64,000 nt of DNA, taken from the NCBI RefSeq assembly GCF_900240975.1, contig NZ_LT968776.1, positions 2,973,092 to 3,037,091 of the forward strand, read 5' to 3'. The notes beneath the pieces were generated by a model. It was not told the DNA's origin. It did not search any database and saw nothing but the letters and a program-made list of their open reading frames with translations. Shown here piece by piece: positions 1 to 7,973 of the stretch (its first letter is position 1; the number at the start of each line of letters is the position of its first letter). The stretch comes from Mycobacterium sp. 4858 (GTDB lineage Bacteria > Actinomycetota > Actinomycetes > Mycobacteriales > Mycobacteriaceae). Both the position numbers and the translations under genes were made by a program.

Positions 1-208
1 CGTCGGAGCCGATGCCGTTGGACACCGGCTCCACCACGGTGAGGGCGACGGCGGTGGCGATGGCCGCGTCGACCGCGCTACCACCCTCGGCGAGCATTCG
101 AAGGCCCGCTTGGGCGGCCAGCGGTTGTGATGTGCACACGACGTTTTCCGCCAGCATCGGTTTCCGCGGCCAGGCGTACGGGAAGTTCCAGTCGAAGGGC
201 GCGGTCAC
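1..208 (-). CDS. gamma-glutamyltransferase/acylase, 5' end only
   Basis: The first 69 codons of a gene that runs off the left edge. The reverse strand from a GTG at 208 reads VTAPFDWNFPYAWPRKPML and continues with VEPVSNGIGSD. A conserved block of Ala, Gly and Asp around AEGGSAVDAAIATAVAL is typical of the N-terminus of the gamma-glutamyltranspeptidase/cephalosporin acylase family (Ntn hydrolases that self-cleave at an internal Thr). That processing site lies outside the window. The position before the esterase matches Rv0773c in M. tuberculosis, from memory. The family transfers or hydrolyses the glutamyl group of glutathione-like compounds. The start is chosen because nothing upstream continues the frame convincingly. 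Confidence 0.85.
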   Translation of the reverse strand, partial: MTAPFDWNFPYAWPRKPMLAENVVCTSQPLAAQAGLRMLAEGGSAVDAAIATAVALTVVEPVSNGIGSD

Positions 209-285
209 CCTGCGATCGTCGCACGAGTCCTCAAGCGGGCCCAACGGAAATCCGGCCCGCGAAAGGCATTGTGTTCTCCCCGACT

Positions 286-307
286 TTGATATCGCGCGCG
301 ATATCAA
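286..307. promoter_or_regulatory. 22-bp perfect palindrome, putative repressor operator
   Basis: The arms TTGATATCGCG and CGCGATATCAA are perfectly self-complementary with no spacer. The site lies between the start of the ggt-like gene (208) and the end of the esterase gene (384), about 80 bp before the ggt start, so it probably controls ggt. Uninterrupted palindromes of this size are common operators of TetR-family repressors, and a TetR gene lies 1.1 kb away at 1375. The link to that regulator is inference. Confidence 0.55.
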
Positions 308-383
308 GTTTCACAATTGCATGATGCCCGTGTGCTGGTGCCGAAGTGACTGGCGTGACGGGGGACACCCCCAGGCCCAGGCC

Positions 384-1301
384 TCAGGCCGTCAGTAGCG
401 GCGCCATCCAGGTCAACTCGGCCGGCAGCTGCGAGCTCCAGAACTCTCCGTTGTGCCCGCCGGGCGAGAACCCGCCCGCGGGCGGATGGGGCAGCTGCGC
501 GATGAACTGCTTGGTCGCGGCGTAGAACGGGTCGCTGTCGCCGCAGTCCACCCGGATTGGAATCGACGCCAGCGCAGGCATCCCGAACACCGAGTTCGCC
601 GCGAAGTCGTCGGGCCCGTCGAACGCGCCCGGCGCGGCCGCACCGGAGGAGAGCCACAGTGCGGGACTGACCGCGCAGATCGCCGCGGTGCGTGCCGGAC
701 CCAGCCGGCCGCCGAGCAGCAAGGCGCCGTAGCCGCCCATCGACCATCCCAGAAACGCCACCCGCGAGGTGTCCAGGTTCTGGCTCCCGAGCATCGGAAT
801 GAGCTCGTCGAGCACCATGGCCCCGCTGTCCTCGCCGGAAGCCCGCTTGTGCCAATAGCTGCCACCGCCGTCCACGGCGACCACCGCAAACGGCGGCAGC
901 CCCGCGTTGACGGCCTGCGCCAAACCCTGTTCCACGCCGCCGGCCATCACCGTGGACGCATCACTGCCCTTGCCGTGCAGCGCGATCACCGGTCGCAGTG
1001 CCTTGGTCTGGCCGGGCGGGCGCGCGATGGCCCAGTTGGTGTTGATCCCGCCGCGCGCCGCAGAAACGAAGGAACCCGTCACCATGGTGGGTGCTGGTTG
1101 CCCCGGGGGAGCGGGCTCGAGAGGCGCGCTCGGCGGCGGCGCCAGCGGCCCCTGGGTGCCGACCGGTGACAGCGGCACGGCCTGAGATGGTCGGGGCTTG
1201 AACAAAATGTCGAGCCCATACGTGCCCACTGCGCCCGCCGCGGCGCCGGCGCCGAGGCCCAGCAAGGCGCGGCGGCTCATTTCGGGCATGCGGGCCATCA
1301 T
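384..1301 (-). CDS. exported alpha/beta-hydrolase esterase with Tat-type signal
   Basis: About 305 residues. The N-terminus carries a twin-arginine motif SRRALLG (residues 9-15) and an Ala/Gly-rich hydrophobic stretch. A Pro-rich linker leads into an alpha/beta hydrolase of the esterase D/mycolyltransferase type. The nucleophile elbow is GWSMGGYG with Ser near residue 187. Downstream CGDSDPF and GGHNGEFW offer the Asp and His of the triad. It should act outside the membrane on an ester substrate that cannot be told from sequence. It corresponds to Rv0774c by position. A longer reading to 1397 exists, but the paired ATGs at 1301/1298 put the Arg-Arg motif near the N-terminus and avoid overlapping the divergent TetR gene. 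Confidence 0.85.
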   Translation of the reverse strand: MMARMPEMSRRALLGLGAGAAAGAVGTYGLDILFKPRPSQAVPLSPVGTQGPLAPPPSAPLEPAPPGQPAPTMVTGSFVSAARGGINTNWAIARPPGQTKALRPVIALHGKGSDASTVMAGGVEQGLAQAVNAGLPPFAVVAVDGGGSYWHKRASGEDSGAMVLDELIPMLGSQNLDTSRVAFLGWSMGGYGALLLGGRLGPARTAAICAVSPALWLSSGAAAPGAFDGPDDFAANSVFGMPALASIPIRVDCGDSDPFYAATKQFIAQLPHPPAGGFSPGGHNGEFWSSQLPAELTWMAPLLTA

Positions 1302-1374
1302 GCCACGTTGGTCTCGCGGGCCGTTTGACGGAAATGGCAATGCAGTACCACTTTGACTGGCACGATGGCTACTC

Positions 1375-2037
1375 GTGACCTCAGCAGTCACTCCCAAGGG
1401 AGAACGTCGACGGTATGCGCTGGTGAGCGCCGCCGCCGAGTTGCTCGCCGAAGGCGGATTCGATGCGGTGGGTCACCGCGCGGTCGCTCGGCGCGCCGGA
1501 CTGCCGCTGGCGTCGACGACGTATTACTTCTCGTCCCTTGACGATTTGATCGCGCGCGCCGTCGAACACATCGCAATGATCGAGGTGGCGCAGCTGCGGT
1601 CTCGGGTCTCCGCCTTGTCCCGACGGCGTCGCGGACCCGAAACCATCGCCGAGGTGTTGGTCGACCTGCTGGTCGGAGACGTGTCCAGCCCGGCGCTCAG
1701 CGACCAGTTGATCTCGCGCTACGAGCGACACATCGCGTGCACCCGGCTCCCCGCGTTGCGCGAGACCATGCGTCGCAGCCTGCGGCAGCGCGCCGAGGCC
1801 GTGGCCGAGGCCATCGAGCGTTCGGGCCGCACGGTGCACATCGAGCTGGTGTGCACGCTGATCTGTGCGGTCGATGGCTGCGTGGTGTCCGCTTTGGTCG
1901 AGGGCCGCGACCCTCGCGCGGCGGCGGTGGGAACGGTGGTCGATCTCATCGACGTGCTCGCGCCCATTGATCAGCGGCCGGTCCGGTCGGCCGGCAACGA
2001 CGGCGTCACGATGTATCCGGTGGCGAAGTCCCCGTAA
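1375..2037 (+). CDS. TetR-family transcriptional regulator
   Basis: 220 residues from a GTG. The N-terminal helix-turn-helix is clear: ERRRYALVSAAAELLAEGGF, then VGHRAVARRAGLP and STTYYFSSLDDLIARAVEH. The C-terminal ligand domain (residues 70-200) has no recognisable ligand signature. It is divergent from the esterase (start 1301), so the 73-bp gap probably contains both promoters and an operator. Its last 67 bases overlap the 3' end of the DUF429 gene on the other strand. It matches Rv0775 by order. Control of the esterase is the simplest inference. Confidence 0.88.
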   Translation: MTSAVTPKGERRRYALVSAAAELLAEGGFDAVGHRAVARRAGLPLASTTYYFSSLDDLIARAVEHIAMIEVAQLRSRVSALSRRRRGPETIAEVLVDLLVGDVSSPALSDQLISRYERHIACTRLPALRETMRRSLRQRAEAVAEAIERSGRTVHIELVCTLICAVDGCVVSALVEGRDPRAAAVGTVVDLIDVLAPIDQRPVRSAGNDGVTMYPVAKSP

Positions 2038-2717
2038 ATCGTTACCTCCGCCGGGCGGCGCTGCGCGAACAACGCCACGTAGGCGCAGACGACGGCATCA
2101 ACCGGATCCTCGGCGCGGCGCAGCTCGCTCTTGCGCTGGGCGGTGGTCACGCGGTGGCGCAGCCGAACCCAATCCTCATGACCCGCCACGCGCAAGGGCA
2201 CCGGTGCGTGCGCGAGCTTTTCGATGCCGTCCATCAGCAAGAGCAGCTCGGACCTGAGCTGGTCGACTCCCCGGCCCGGCTTGGCCTTGTACTTGAGCGT
2301 TCGCGCCAGCCGGAAGAACACCACGGTGGCCGGATGCGGGTAGACCTCGATGGCGCGGCGCGGTGCCGCTGACCGTGGGTCCATGTCGAGCCCCATCGCG
2401 TGCGCCAAGCGCGCCGCGCGCGGCCCGTCGGCGAACTCCGGTTTCGCCGTGTTGGCCGGGTGCGCCCCGGCCTCGAACCTGCGGAAGTCGCGGTTGAGTG
2501 CGGCCTCGGCGGGACGCTGGCCCGTCGGGTTGGTCACCACCAGCGGAGCGTCGAAGGCGACAACGCAATCCCCCCGCACATGGGGCGACAACGCGGCGAG
2601 CACATCGGCGTCATCGCCGGCGGCGCCGATGTGCACCAGGAGGCCCCTCGAGTCGACGACCGCGACGCCGGTGGGGTTGCGCCCGGCCCAGGCCAGATCG
2701 ACGCCGGCGAAGTACAT
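1971..2717 (-). CDS. DUF429 family protein (predicted RNase H-like nuclease)
   Basis: 248 residues beginning MYFAGVDLAWAG. The family is predicted to have an RNase H-like fold: an early Asp in GVDLAW, a second acidic position in VAFDAPL and a late EDPVDAVVCAYVA segment that could complete a metal site. Function is not established. Its start is divergent from purB. On the reverse strand a TACCCT box ends 7 nt before the ATG with no Shine-Dalgarno, so it is probably leaderless. Its 3' end overlaps the convergent TetR gene by 67 bp. It corresponds to Rv0776c by order. Confidence 0.82.
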   Translation of the reverse strand: MYFAGVDLAWAGRNPTGVAVVDSRGLLVHIGAAGDDADVLAALSPHVRGDCVVAFDAPLVVTNPTGQRPAEAALNRDFRRFEAGAHPANTAKPEFADGPRAARLAHAMGLDMDPRSAAPRRAIEVYPHPATVVFFRLARTLKYKAKPGRGVDQLRSELLLLMDGIEKLAHAPVPLRVAGHEDWVRLRHRVTTAQRKSELRRAEDPVDAVVCAYVALFAQRRPAEVTIYGDFATGYIVTPSLPADRTGR

Positions 2718-2723
2718 CCTGCC

Positions 2724-2749
2724 TAGGGTAGAGCGGCGGATCGTAAGCT
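2724..2749. promoter_or_regulatory. divergent -10 boxes for DUF429 gene and purB
   Basis: On the minus strand TACCCT (complement of 2725-2730) is 7 nt before the DUF429 ATG at 2717. On the plus strand TAAGCT at 2744-2749 is 8 nt before the purB GTG at 2758. Both fit leaderless transcription. Confidence 0.5.
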
Positions 2750-2757
2750 CTATGTCT

Positions 2758-4176
2758 GTGAGCATTCCGAATGTCCTGGCCACCCGGTACGCCAGCGCGG
2801 AAATGGTCGCGATCTGGTCGCCGCAGGCCAAGGTCGTCGCCGAGCGCCGGCTGTGGCTCGCGGTGCTGCGCGCGCAGGCGGAGCTTGGGGTGGACGTTCC
2901 GCAGGACGCCATCGCCGACTACGAGCGGGTGCTCGAGGACGTCGATTTGTCCTCGATCGCCGAGCGCGAGCGGGCGCTGCGCCACGACGTGAAAGCCCGC
3001 ATCGAGGAGTTCAACGCGCTGGCCGGGCACGAGCACGTGCACAAGGGCATGACCAGCCGCGACCTGACCGAGAACGTGGAGCAGCTGCAGATCCGGCGAT
3101 CCCTGGAAGTGGTCTTCTCCCATGGGATCGCGGTGGCGGCGCGGCTTGCCGAGCGCGCGGTGGAATACCGCGACCTGGTGATGGCCGGGCGCAGCCACAA
3201 CGTCGCCGCGCAGGCCACCACGTTGGGCAAGCGGTTCGCGTCCGCCGCGCAGGAGACGCTGATCGCGCTGACCCGGCTGCGCGAGTTGATCGACCGCTAC
3301 CCCCTGCGCGGGATCAAGGGCCCGATGGGCACGGCCCAGGACATGCTGGACCTGCTGGACGCGAACCCGGCCAAGCTGACCGAACTCGAGCGACGCGTGG
3401 CCGAATTCCTCGGCTTCGCAACCGTTTTGACCAGCGTCGGGCAGGTCTACCCCCGTTCGCTCGACCACGACGTGCTGTCCGCTCTGGTGCAGCTGGGTGC
3501 GGGCCCGTCGTCGCTGGCCCACACCATCCGGCTGATGGCCGGGCACGAGCTCGTCACCGAGGGATTCGCCCCCGGCCAGGTCGGCTCGTCGGCGATGCCG
3601 CACAAGATGAACACCCGCAGCTGCGAACGGGTCAACGGGTTGCAGGTGGTGCTGCGCGGTTACGCCTCGATGGCCGCCGAGCTGGCGGGCGCGCAGTGGA
3701 ACGAGGGGGACGTGTTCTGCTCGGTGGTGCGCCGGGTTGCGTTGCCTGACAGCTTCTTCGCCGTCGACGGGCAAATCGAGACGTTCCTGACGGTGCTCGA
3801 CGAATTCGGCGCCTACCCCGCGGTGATCGCCCGCGAGCTGGATCGCTACCTGCCGTTCCTGGCCACGACCAAGGTGCTGATCGCCGCGGTCCGGGCCGGA
3901 ATGGGCCGCGAGGCCGCGCACCACGTGATCCGCGAACACGCTGTCGCCACGGCCCTGGCCATGCGCGAGCGCGGCGCGGAACCCGACCTGCTGGATCGGT
4001 TGGCCGCCGACGAGCGGCTGCCGCTGGACCGGTCCGCGCTCGATGCCGCGCTCGCCGACAAGGAGGCGTTCGTCGGTGCGGCCGGTGACCAGGTGGACGA
4101 GGTGGCGGCGATGGTCGACGCATTGGTGAGCCGCTATCCGGACGCCGCCAAGTACGCGCCGGGCGCGATCCTGTGA
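2758..4176 (+). CDS. purB: adenylosuccinate lyase
   Basis: 472 residues. It catalyses two steps of purine synthesis: SAICAR to AICAR, and adenylosuccinate to AMP. The fumarate-lyase signature GSSAMPHKMN and the conserved GMTSRDLTENVEQ and GRSHNVAAQATTLGKR blocks carry the catalytic His and Ser region. The enzyme is a cytosolic homotetramer with shared active sites. I place the start at GTG 2758, which fits the leaderless promoter and the length of the M. tuberculosis protein as I recall it. An ATG two codons upstream at 2752 is the alternative. It overlaps the next gene (P450) by 4 bp, so the two are translationally coupled. Confidence 0.97.
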   Translation: MSIPNVLATRYASAEMVAIWSPQAKVVAERRLWLAVLRAQAELGVDVPQDAIADYERVLEDVDLSSIAERERALRHDVKARIEEFNALAGHEHVHKGMTSRDLTENVEQLQIRRSLEVVFSHGIAVAARLAERAVEYRDLVMAGRSHNVAAQATTLGKRFASAAQETLIALTRLRELIDRYPLRGIKGPMGTAQDMLDLLDANPAKLTELERRVAEFLGFATVLTSVGQVYPRSLDHDVLSALVQLGAGPSSLAHTIRLMAGHELVTEGFAPGQVGSSAMPHKMNTRSCERVNGLQVVLRGYASMAAELAGAQWNEGDVFCSVVRRVALPDSFFAVDGQIETFLTVLDEFGAYPAVIARELDRYLPFLATTKVLIAAVRAGMGREAAHHVIREHAVATALAMRERGAEPDLLDRLAADERLPLDRSALDAALADKEAFVGAAGDQVDEVAAMVDALVSRYPDAAKYAPGAIL

Positions 4177-5420
4177 CTCTCGCCGGGGCGCTCGCGGGGA
4201 TCGACTTCACCGATCTCGACAACTTCGCCAACGGTTTTCCCCACGAGCTGTTCGCCATCCACCGGCGCGAAGCGCCCGTGTACTGGCACGAGCCGACCGA
4301 CAACACCCCCGACGGCGAGGGCTTCTGGTCGGTCGCCACGCATGCGGAAACGCTTGAGGTGCTGAAGGATCCGGCGACCTACTCGTCGGTCACCGGCGGC
4401 GGGCGGCCATACGGAGGCACGCTGCTGCAGGACCTGGCCATCGCCGGCCAGGTACTGAACATGATGGATGACCCGCGTCACTCGCAGATCCGGCGACTTG
4501 TCAGCTCGGGGCTGACGCCGCGGATGATCCGGCTGGTGGAAGACGATCTGCGGGCACGGGCGCGCCGGCTGCTCGATGCCGTGGTGCCCGGCGAACCGTT
4601 CGACTTCCTGGTTGACATCGCCGCAGAGCTGCCGATGCAGATGATCTGCATCCTGCTGGGAGTGCCCGAGTCCGAACGGCATTGGCTGTTCGAGGCCATC
4701 GAGCCGCAGTTCGACTTCGGCGGTTCGCGCAAGGCCTCGCTTTCTCAGCTGTCGGTAGAAGAGGCCGGGTCGCGGATGTACGACTATGGCCGGCAGCTGA
4801 TCGCATCGAAGCGGGCGGAGCCGACCGAGGACATGCTGTCGGTCGTCGCGAACGCGATGGTCGACGATGCGGATGCGCCATCGCTATCGGATCTCGAGCT
4901 GTACCTGTTCTTCAGCCTGCTCTTCAGCGCCGGCGCCGAGACGACGCGCAACGCGGTCGCCGGCGGGCTGCTGGCGCTGGCCGACCATCCGGAGCAACTG
5001 CGGGCGCTGCGTGGGGATCTCGACACGCTGCCGACCGCCGTCGAGGAGATCGTGCGGTGGACGTCGCCGTCACCGTCCAAGCGCCGCACCGCCACCCGCG
5101 ACGTCACGCTCGGCGGACAGCCGATCCTGGCGGGGCAGAAGGTTCAGATCTGGGAGGGTTCGGCGAATCGCGACGCCGACGTATTCGAGCGCGCCGACGA
5201 ATTCGACATCACCCGAAAGCCGAACCCACACTTGGGATTCGGGCAGGGTGTCCACTATTGCCTGGGCGCCAACCTGGCCCGTCTCGAACTGCGGGTGCTC
5301 TACGAGGAGCTGTTTTCACGGTTCGGGGCGGTACGGGTGGTGCGGCCGGTGGAATGGGCTCGCAGCAATCGGCATACCGGCATCCGGCACCTGGTGGTGG
5401 AACTCTCCGAGGAGCGGTGA
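4173..5420 (+). CDS. cyp126: cytochrome P450, CYP126-like
   Basis: 415 residues from a GTG that overlaps the purB stop (GTGA). P450 landmarks are present: I-helix AGAETTRNAVAGG with the acid/Thr pair, K-helix ExxR in EEIVRW, and heme-binding FGQGVHYCLGAN with the thiolate Cys near residue 363. It is a soluble monooxygenase needing ferredoxin and reductase partners. The substrate of CYP126 enzymes is not settled; azoles and compounds with ketones are reported ligands. The purB-cyp126 order is that of M. tuberculosis Rv0777-Rv0778. Here its stop overlaps the start of a transporter gene. Confidence 0.93.
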   Translation: MTLAGALAGIDFTDLDNFANGFPHELFAIHRREAPVYWHEPTDNTPDGEGFWSVATHAETLEVLKDPATYSSVTGGGRPYGGTLLQDLAIAGQVLNMMDDPRHSQIRRLVSSGLTPRMIRLVEDDLRARARRLLDAVVPGEPFDFLVDIAAELPMQMICILLGVPESERHWLFEAIEPQFDFGGSRKASLSQLSVEEAGSRMYDYGRQLIASKRAEPTEDMLSVVANAMVDDADAPSLSDLELYLFFSLLFSAGAETTRNAVAGGLLALADHPEQLRALRGDLDTLPTAVEEIVRWTSPSPSKRRTATRDVTLGGQPILAGQKVQIWEGSANRDADVFERADEFDITRKPNPHLGFGQGVHYCLGANLARLELRVLYEELFSRFGAVRVVRPVEWARSNRHTGIRHLVVELSEER

Positions 5421-6436
5421 GGATCGGACCCGCCGATGTCGAGCCGACACCGGACGTCTTCGCAGCCGTGATGGCAACCGGCATCCTGTCGATCGCCGCG
5501 CGCGACCACGGCTATGGCCGGATCAGTGACACGCTGGGCGTCGTCGCGACCGCCGGCCTGGCCGTCCTGACGCTCCTGGTGGTCGCAACGGTGCTTGGCA
5601 GGCGTCGCACCTCGCGCTGGGACGCGACGGACCCGGATGTCACCCTTCGGTTGTTCACCTTCGTCGCCGCCTGCGCGGTCATCGACACCCGGCTGCAGTC
5701 CAACGTGTGGGTGCTGCGGACGCTCGGCGCGGTTGGGCTGTGCTCGTGGCTGGCGCTGATCGCGCTCAGTTCGCGGAACATGTTGACGCGCCGATGGGCG
5801 ACGCTGCGCGACCATGCCCATGGGGCGTGGGAACTGGGCAGCGTCGGAACCTCTGGGCTGGCGATCGTGATCGCCCGGGCGGCGTACCACACCGGACATC
5901 GCTGGTGGGTGGCCGTTGCCGTGGCCGTGTGGGTGATCGCCATCCTCATCTACGCGCTGATGACCTGGCTGATCCTCTGGCGGGTGGTCAGCGAAAGGCA
6001 GGACCGGGACGGATTCGAGCCGGACAGCTGGATCCTGATGGGCGGCATGGCGATTGCGACGCTGGCCGGTGACAGCATTCATCCCCTGGCTCCGGCCTGG
6101 CTGGCCGGGCCGGTCCGCACGGTCACCGTCGTGACGTGGTTGGCGGCCACCTTGTGGATACCGCCACTGATCTACTTCGGCCTGCACCGGATCAGCCGCC
6201 GTCCCAATATGCTGCGGTTCGCCGGCGTGTGGTGGGCTTTCGTCTTTCCGCTTGGTATGTATTCCGCGGCCAGTTACGCCATGGCGGCCGAGACCGGCCA
6301 CCCATCCCTGCTGACGGTTTCGCTGGTGTTCTTCTGGGATGCGTTGGCGGCGTGGCTCATTGTCCTCGTCGCGGGGCTGCTGCTCTTCGGTCGCGCGCTG
6401 CTAAGCGCGGCGGATCGAGATGCCGGCCGCCCGTAG
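5417..6436 (+). CDS. TDT-family (tellurite resistance/dicarboxylate, SLAC1-like) membrane protein
   Basis: 339 residues from a GTG overlapping the P450 stop. Ten hydrophobic helices span nearly the whole protein, beginning with PDVFAAVMATGILSIAARDHG. The early V-MATG-LS segment and ten-helix plan fit the TDT/TehA-SLAC1 family of anion channels and dicarboxylate or sulfite exporters. A GAGGAG precedes the start closely. I do not recall an equivalent at this site in M. tuberculosis, so this gene may be specific to this lineage. Coupling to cyp126 suggests export or uptake of a P450-related metabolite, but that is only inference. Its last 36 bases overlap the convergent membrane-protein gene. 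Confidence 0.8.
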   Translation: MRIGPADVEPTPDVFAAVMATGILSIAARDHGYGRISDTLGVVATAGLAVLTLLVVATVLGRRRTSRWDATDPDVTLRLFTFVAACAVIDTRLQSNVWVLRTLGAVGLCSWLALIALSSRNMLTRRWATLRDHAHGAWELGSVGTSGLAIVIARAAYHTGHRWWVAVAVAVWVIAILIYALMTWLILWRVVSERQDRDGFEPDSWILMGGMAIATLAGDSIHPLAPAWLAGPVRTVTVVTWLAATLWIPPLIYFGLHRISRRPNMLRFAGVWWAFVFPLGMYSAASYAMAAETGHPSLLTVSLVFFWDALAAWLIVLVAGLLLFGRALLSAADRDAGRP

Positions 6437-7021
6437 TTCGAGCGCCGCCAGGGCCCGGATGGTGAGCGGATCTTCCCGGCGCCACCCGCCGACCGGATCC
6501 ACGCTGATGGCGGCGAGCTGCCGCGGCGCCCGGTTCGTCAGGGCCCGCAGGGCCAGCAGTTGCTCACCGGCCGGGGTCGCTGCCAGGGCGCTCACCGTCA
6601 GCTTGCGTCGAAAGAACCGCAGCCGCAGCAAGAGCCACGGCACGTCCGCCACCAGGATCGGGACCGCGACGACGGCCATCGCGAGCAGGATCGCCAGCCA
6701 GCTCGCGGTGGAGTCCAGGTCGTGACCGGCGCCGGCAAGATCCAGGGCCGCCTGGCTCGCGGAGTTCAGCGGCTTGCTGATCGCGTCGCCCACCAGGGGG
6801 ATGTGCTGGGTGTCGTGACCGGCCGACGCCAGATTGCCGGCGAGGCCGTGCGCCCCGCTCTCGACCTGCCGGCCGGCCTCGGCGATCGTGGACACGGCGT
6901 CATAGACGGCCAGCCCGACCAGTAGCCAGAGCGCCGTCCACATGATGACGGCGAAATCGCTCAGCAGCTGGGCCATCAGTCGGCCGGGCCGGGTGGAGTA
7001 GGGCAGCAACCGCGGTGTCAT
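6401..7021 (-). CDS. conserved mycobacterial membrane protein (Rv0779c-like)
   Basis: 206 residues. One hydrophobic helix lies near residues 17-45 (LLSDFAVIMWTALWLLVGLAVYDAV) and a second near 107-133 (WLAILLAMAVVAVPILVADVPWLLL). The loop between them has no catalytic motif, and the tail has Arg-rich and Ala/Leu-rich segments. Position before purC on the opposite strand matches Rv0779c, whose function is unknown to me. A GGGAG sits directly before the start. Confidence 0.75.
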   Translation of the reverse strand: MTPRLLPYSTRPGRLMAQLLSDFAVIMWTALWLLVGLAVYDAVSTIAEAGRQVESGAHGLAGNLASAGHDTQHIPLVGDAISKPLNSASQAALDLAGAGHDLDSTASWLAILLAMAVVAVPILVADVPWLLLRLRFFRRKLTVSALAATPAGEQLLALRALTNRAPRQLAAISVDPVGGWRREDPLTIRALAALELRAAGISIRRA

Positions 7022-7073
7022 ACTCCCGATCCCAGCACAGCTCCCGACGGATGTGCCCTTCTGAGGTGCCGGA

Positions 7074-7079
7074 TAGGCT
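7074..7079 (+). promoter_or_regulatory. purC leaderless -10 box
   Basis: TAGGCT lies 6 nt before the purC ATG at 7086, with no Shine-Dalgarno between. Confidence 0.55.
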
Positions 7080-7085
7080 GACCCG

Positions 7086-7973
7086 ATGCGACCTGCACTG
7101 TCCGACTACCAGCACCTGGCCAGCGGCAAGGTACGCGAGATCTATCGTGTCGACGACGAACACCTGCTGCTGGTCGCGACCGACCGGATCTCGGCGTACG
7201 ACTACGTCCTCGACAGCACGATCCCGGACAAGGGCCGCATCCTGACCGCGATGAGCGTCTTCTTCTTCGGTCTGGTCGACGCGCCCAACCATCTGGCCGG
7301 TCCGCCGGACGACCCACGCATCCCGGACGAGGTCCTCGGCCGTGGGCTGGTGGTGCGGCGGCTGGACATGCTCCCGGTGGAGTGCGTCGCGCGCGGTTAT
7401 CTCACCGGGTCGGGATTGCTGGATTACCAGGCGACCGGGAAGGTCTGCGGCATCGCCCTGCCGCCCGGCCTGGTCGAGGCGAGTAAGTTCGCCGAACCGC
7501 TGTTCACTCCGGCCACCAAGGCCGCGCTGGGGGATCACGACGAGAACATCTCGTTCGACACGGTAATCGAGTTGGTGGGTGCGGTGCGTGCCAACCAGCT
7601 GCGCGACCGCACGCTGCAGACCTACGTTCAGGCCGCAGACCACGCCCTGACGAAGGGAATCATCATCGCCGACACCAAGTTTGAGTTCGGCACCGACCGC
7701 GATGGCAACCTGCTGCTGGCCGACGAGATCTTCACGCCCGACTCGTCGCGATACTGGCCGGCCGAGGATTACCGGGTGGGGGTGGTGCAGACGAGTTTCG
7801 ATAAACAGTTCGTCCGTAACTGGCTCACCAGCCCCGAGTCCGGCTGGGATCGCCACGGCTCGCAGCCGCCACCGCCGCTGCCCGAGCACATCATCGATGT
7901 CACGCGGGACCGTTATATCGATGCCTACGAACGCATTTCCGGCCTGAGCTTCGGTGACTGGATCGGCGCATGA
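7086..7973 (+). CDS. purC: SAICAR synthetase (phosphoribosylaminoimidazole-succinocarboxamide synthase)
   Basis: 295 residues. It joins CAIR and aspartate using ATP in the eighth step of IMP synthesis. Conserved segments include SGKVREIYRVDDEHLLLVATDRISAYD (nucleotide loop), PVECVARGYLTGSG, and IIIADTKFEFG with ADEIFTPDSSRYW near the C-terminus. It is near full identity to the M. tuberculosis enzyme over the parts I recall. Its stop overlaps the peptidase start by 4 bp (ATGA). The promoter appears leaderless. Confidence 0.97.
   Translation: MRPALSDYQHLASGKVREIYRVDDEHLLLVATDRISAYDYVLDSTIPDKGRILTAMSVFFFGLVDAPNHLAGPPDDPRIPDEVLGRGLVVRRLDMLPVECVARGYLTGSGLLDYQATGKVCGIALPPGLVEASKFAEPLFTPATKAALGDHDENISFDTVIELVGAVRANQLRDRTLQTYVQAADHALTKGIIIADTKFEFGTDRDGNLLLADEIFTPDSSRYWPAEDYRVGVVQTSFDKQFVRNWLTSPESGWDRHGSQPPPPLPEHIIDVTRDRYIDAYERISGLSFGDWIGA

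Noticed and set aside
1302..1397. Upstream extension of the esterase to 1397
   Set aside because: It would overlap the divergent TetR start and push the twin-arginine motif to residue 42, too far for a signal peptide.
2350..2751. Extended open frame upstream of purB
   Set aside because: It is the shadow of the DUF429 gene; the family N-terminus of PurB starts at 2758.
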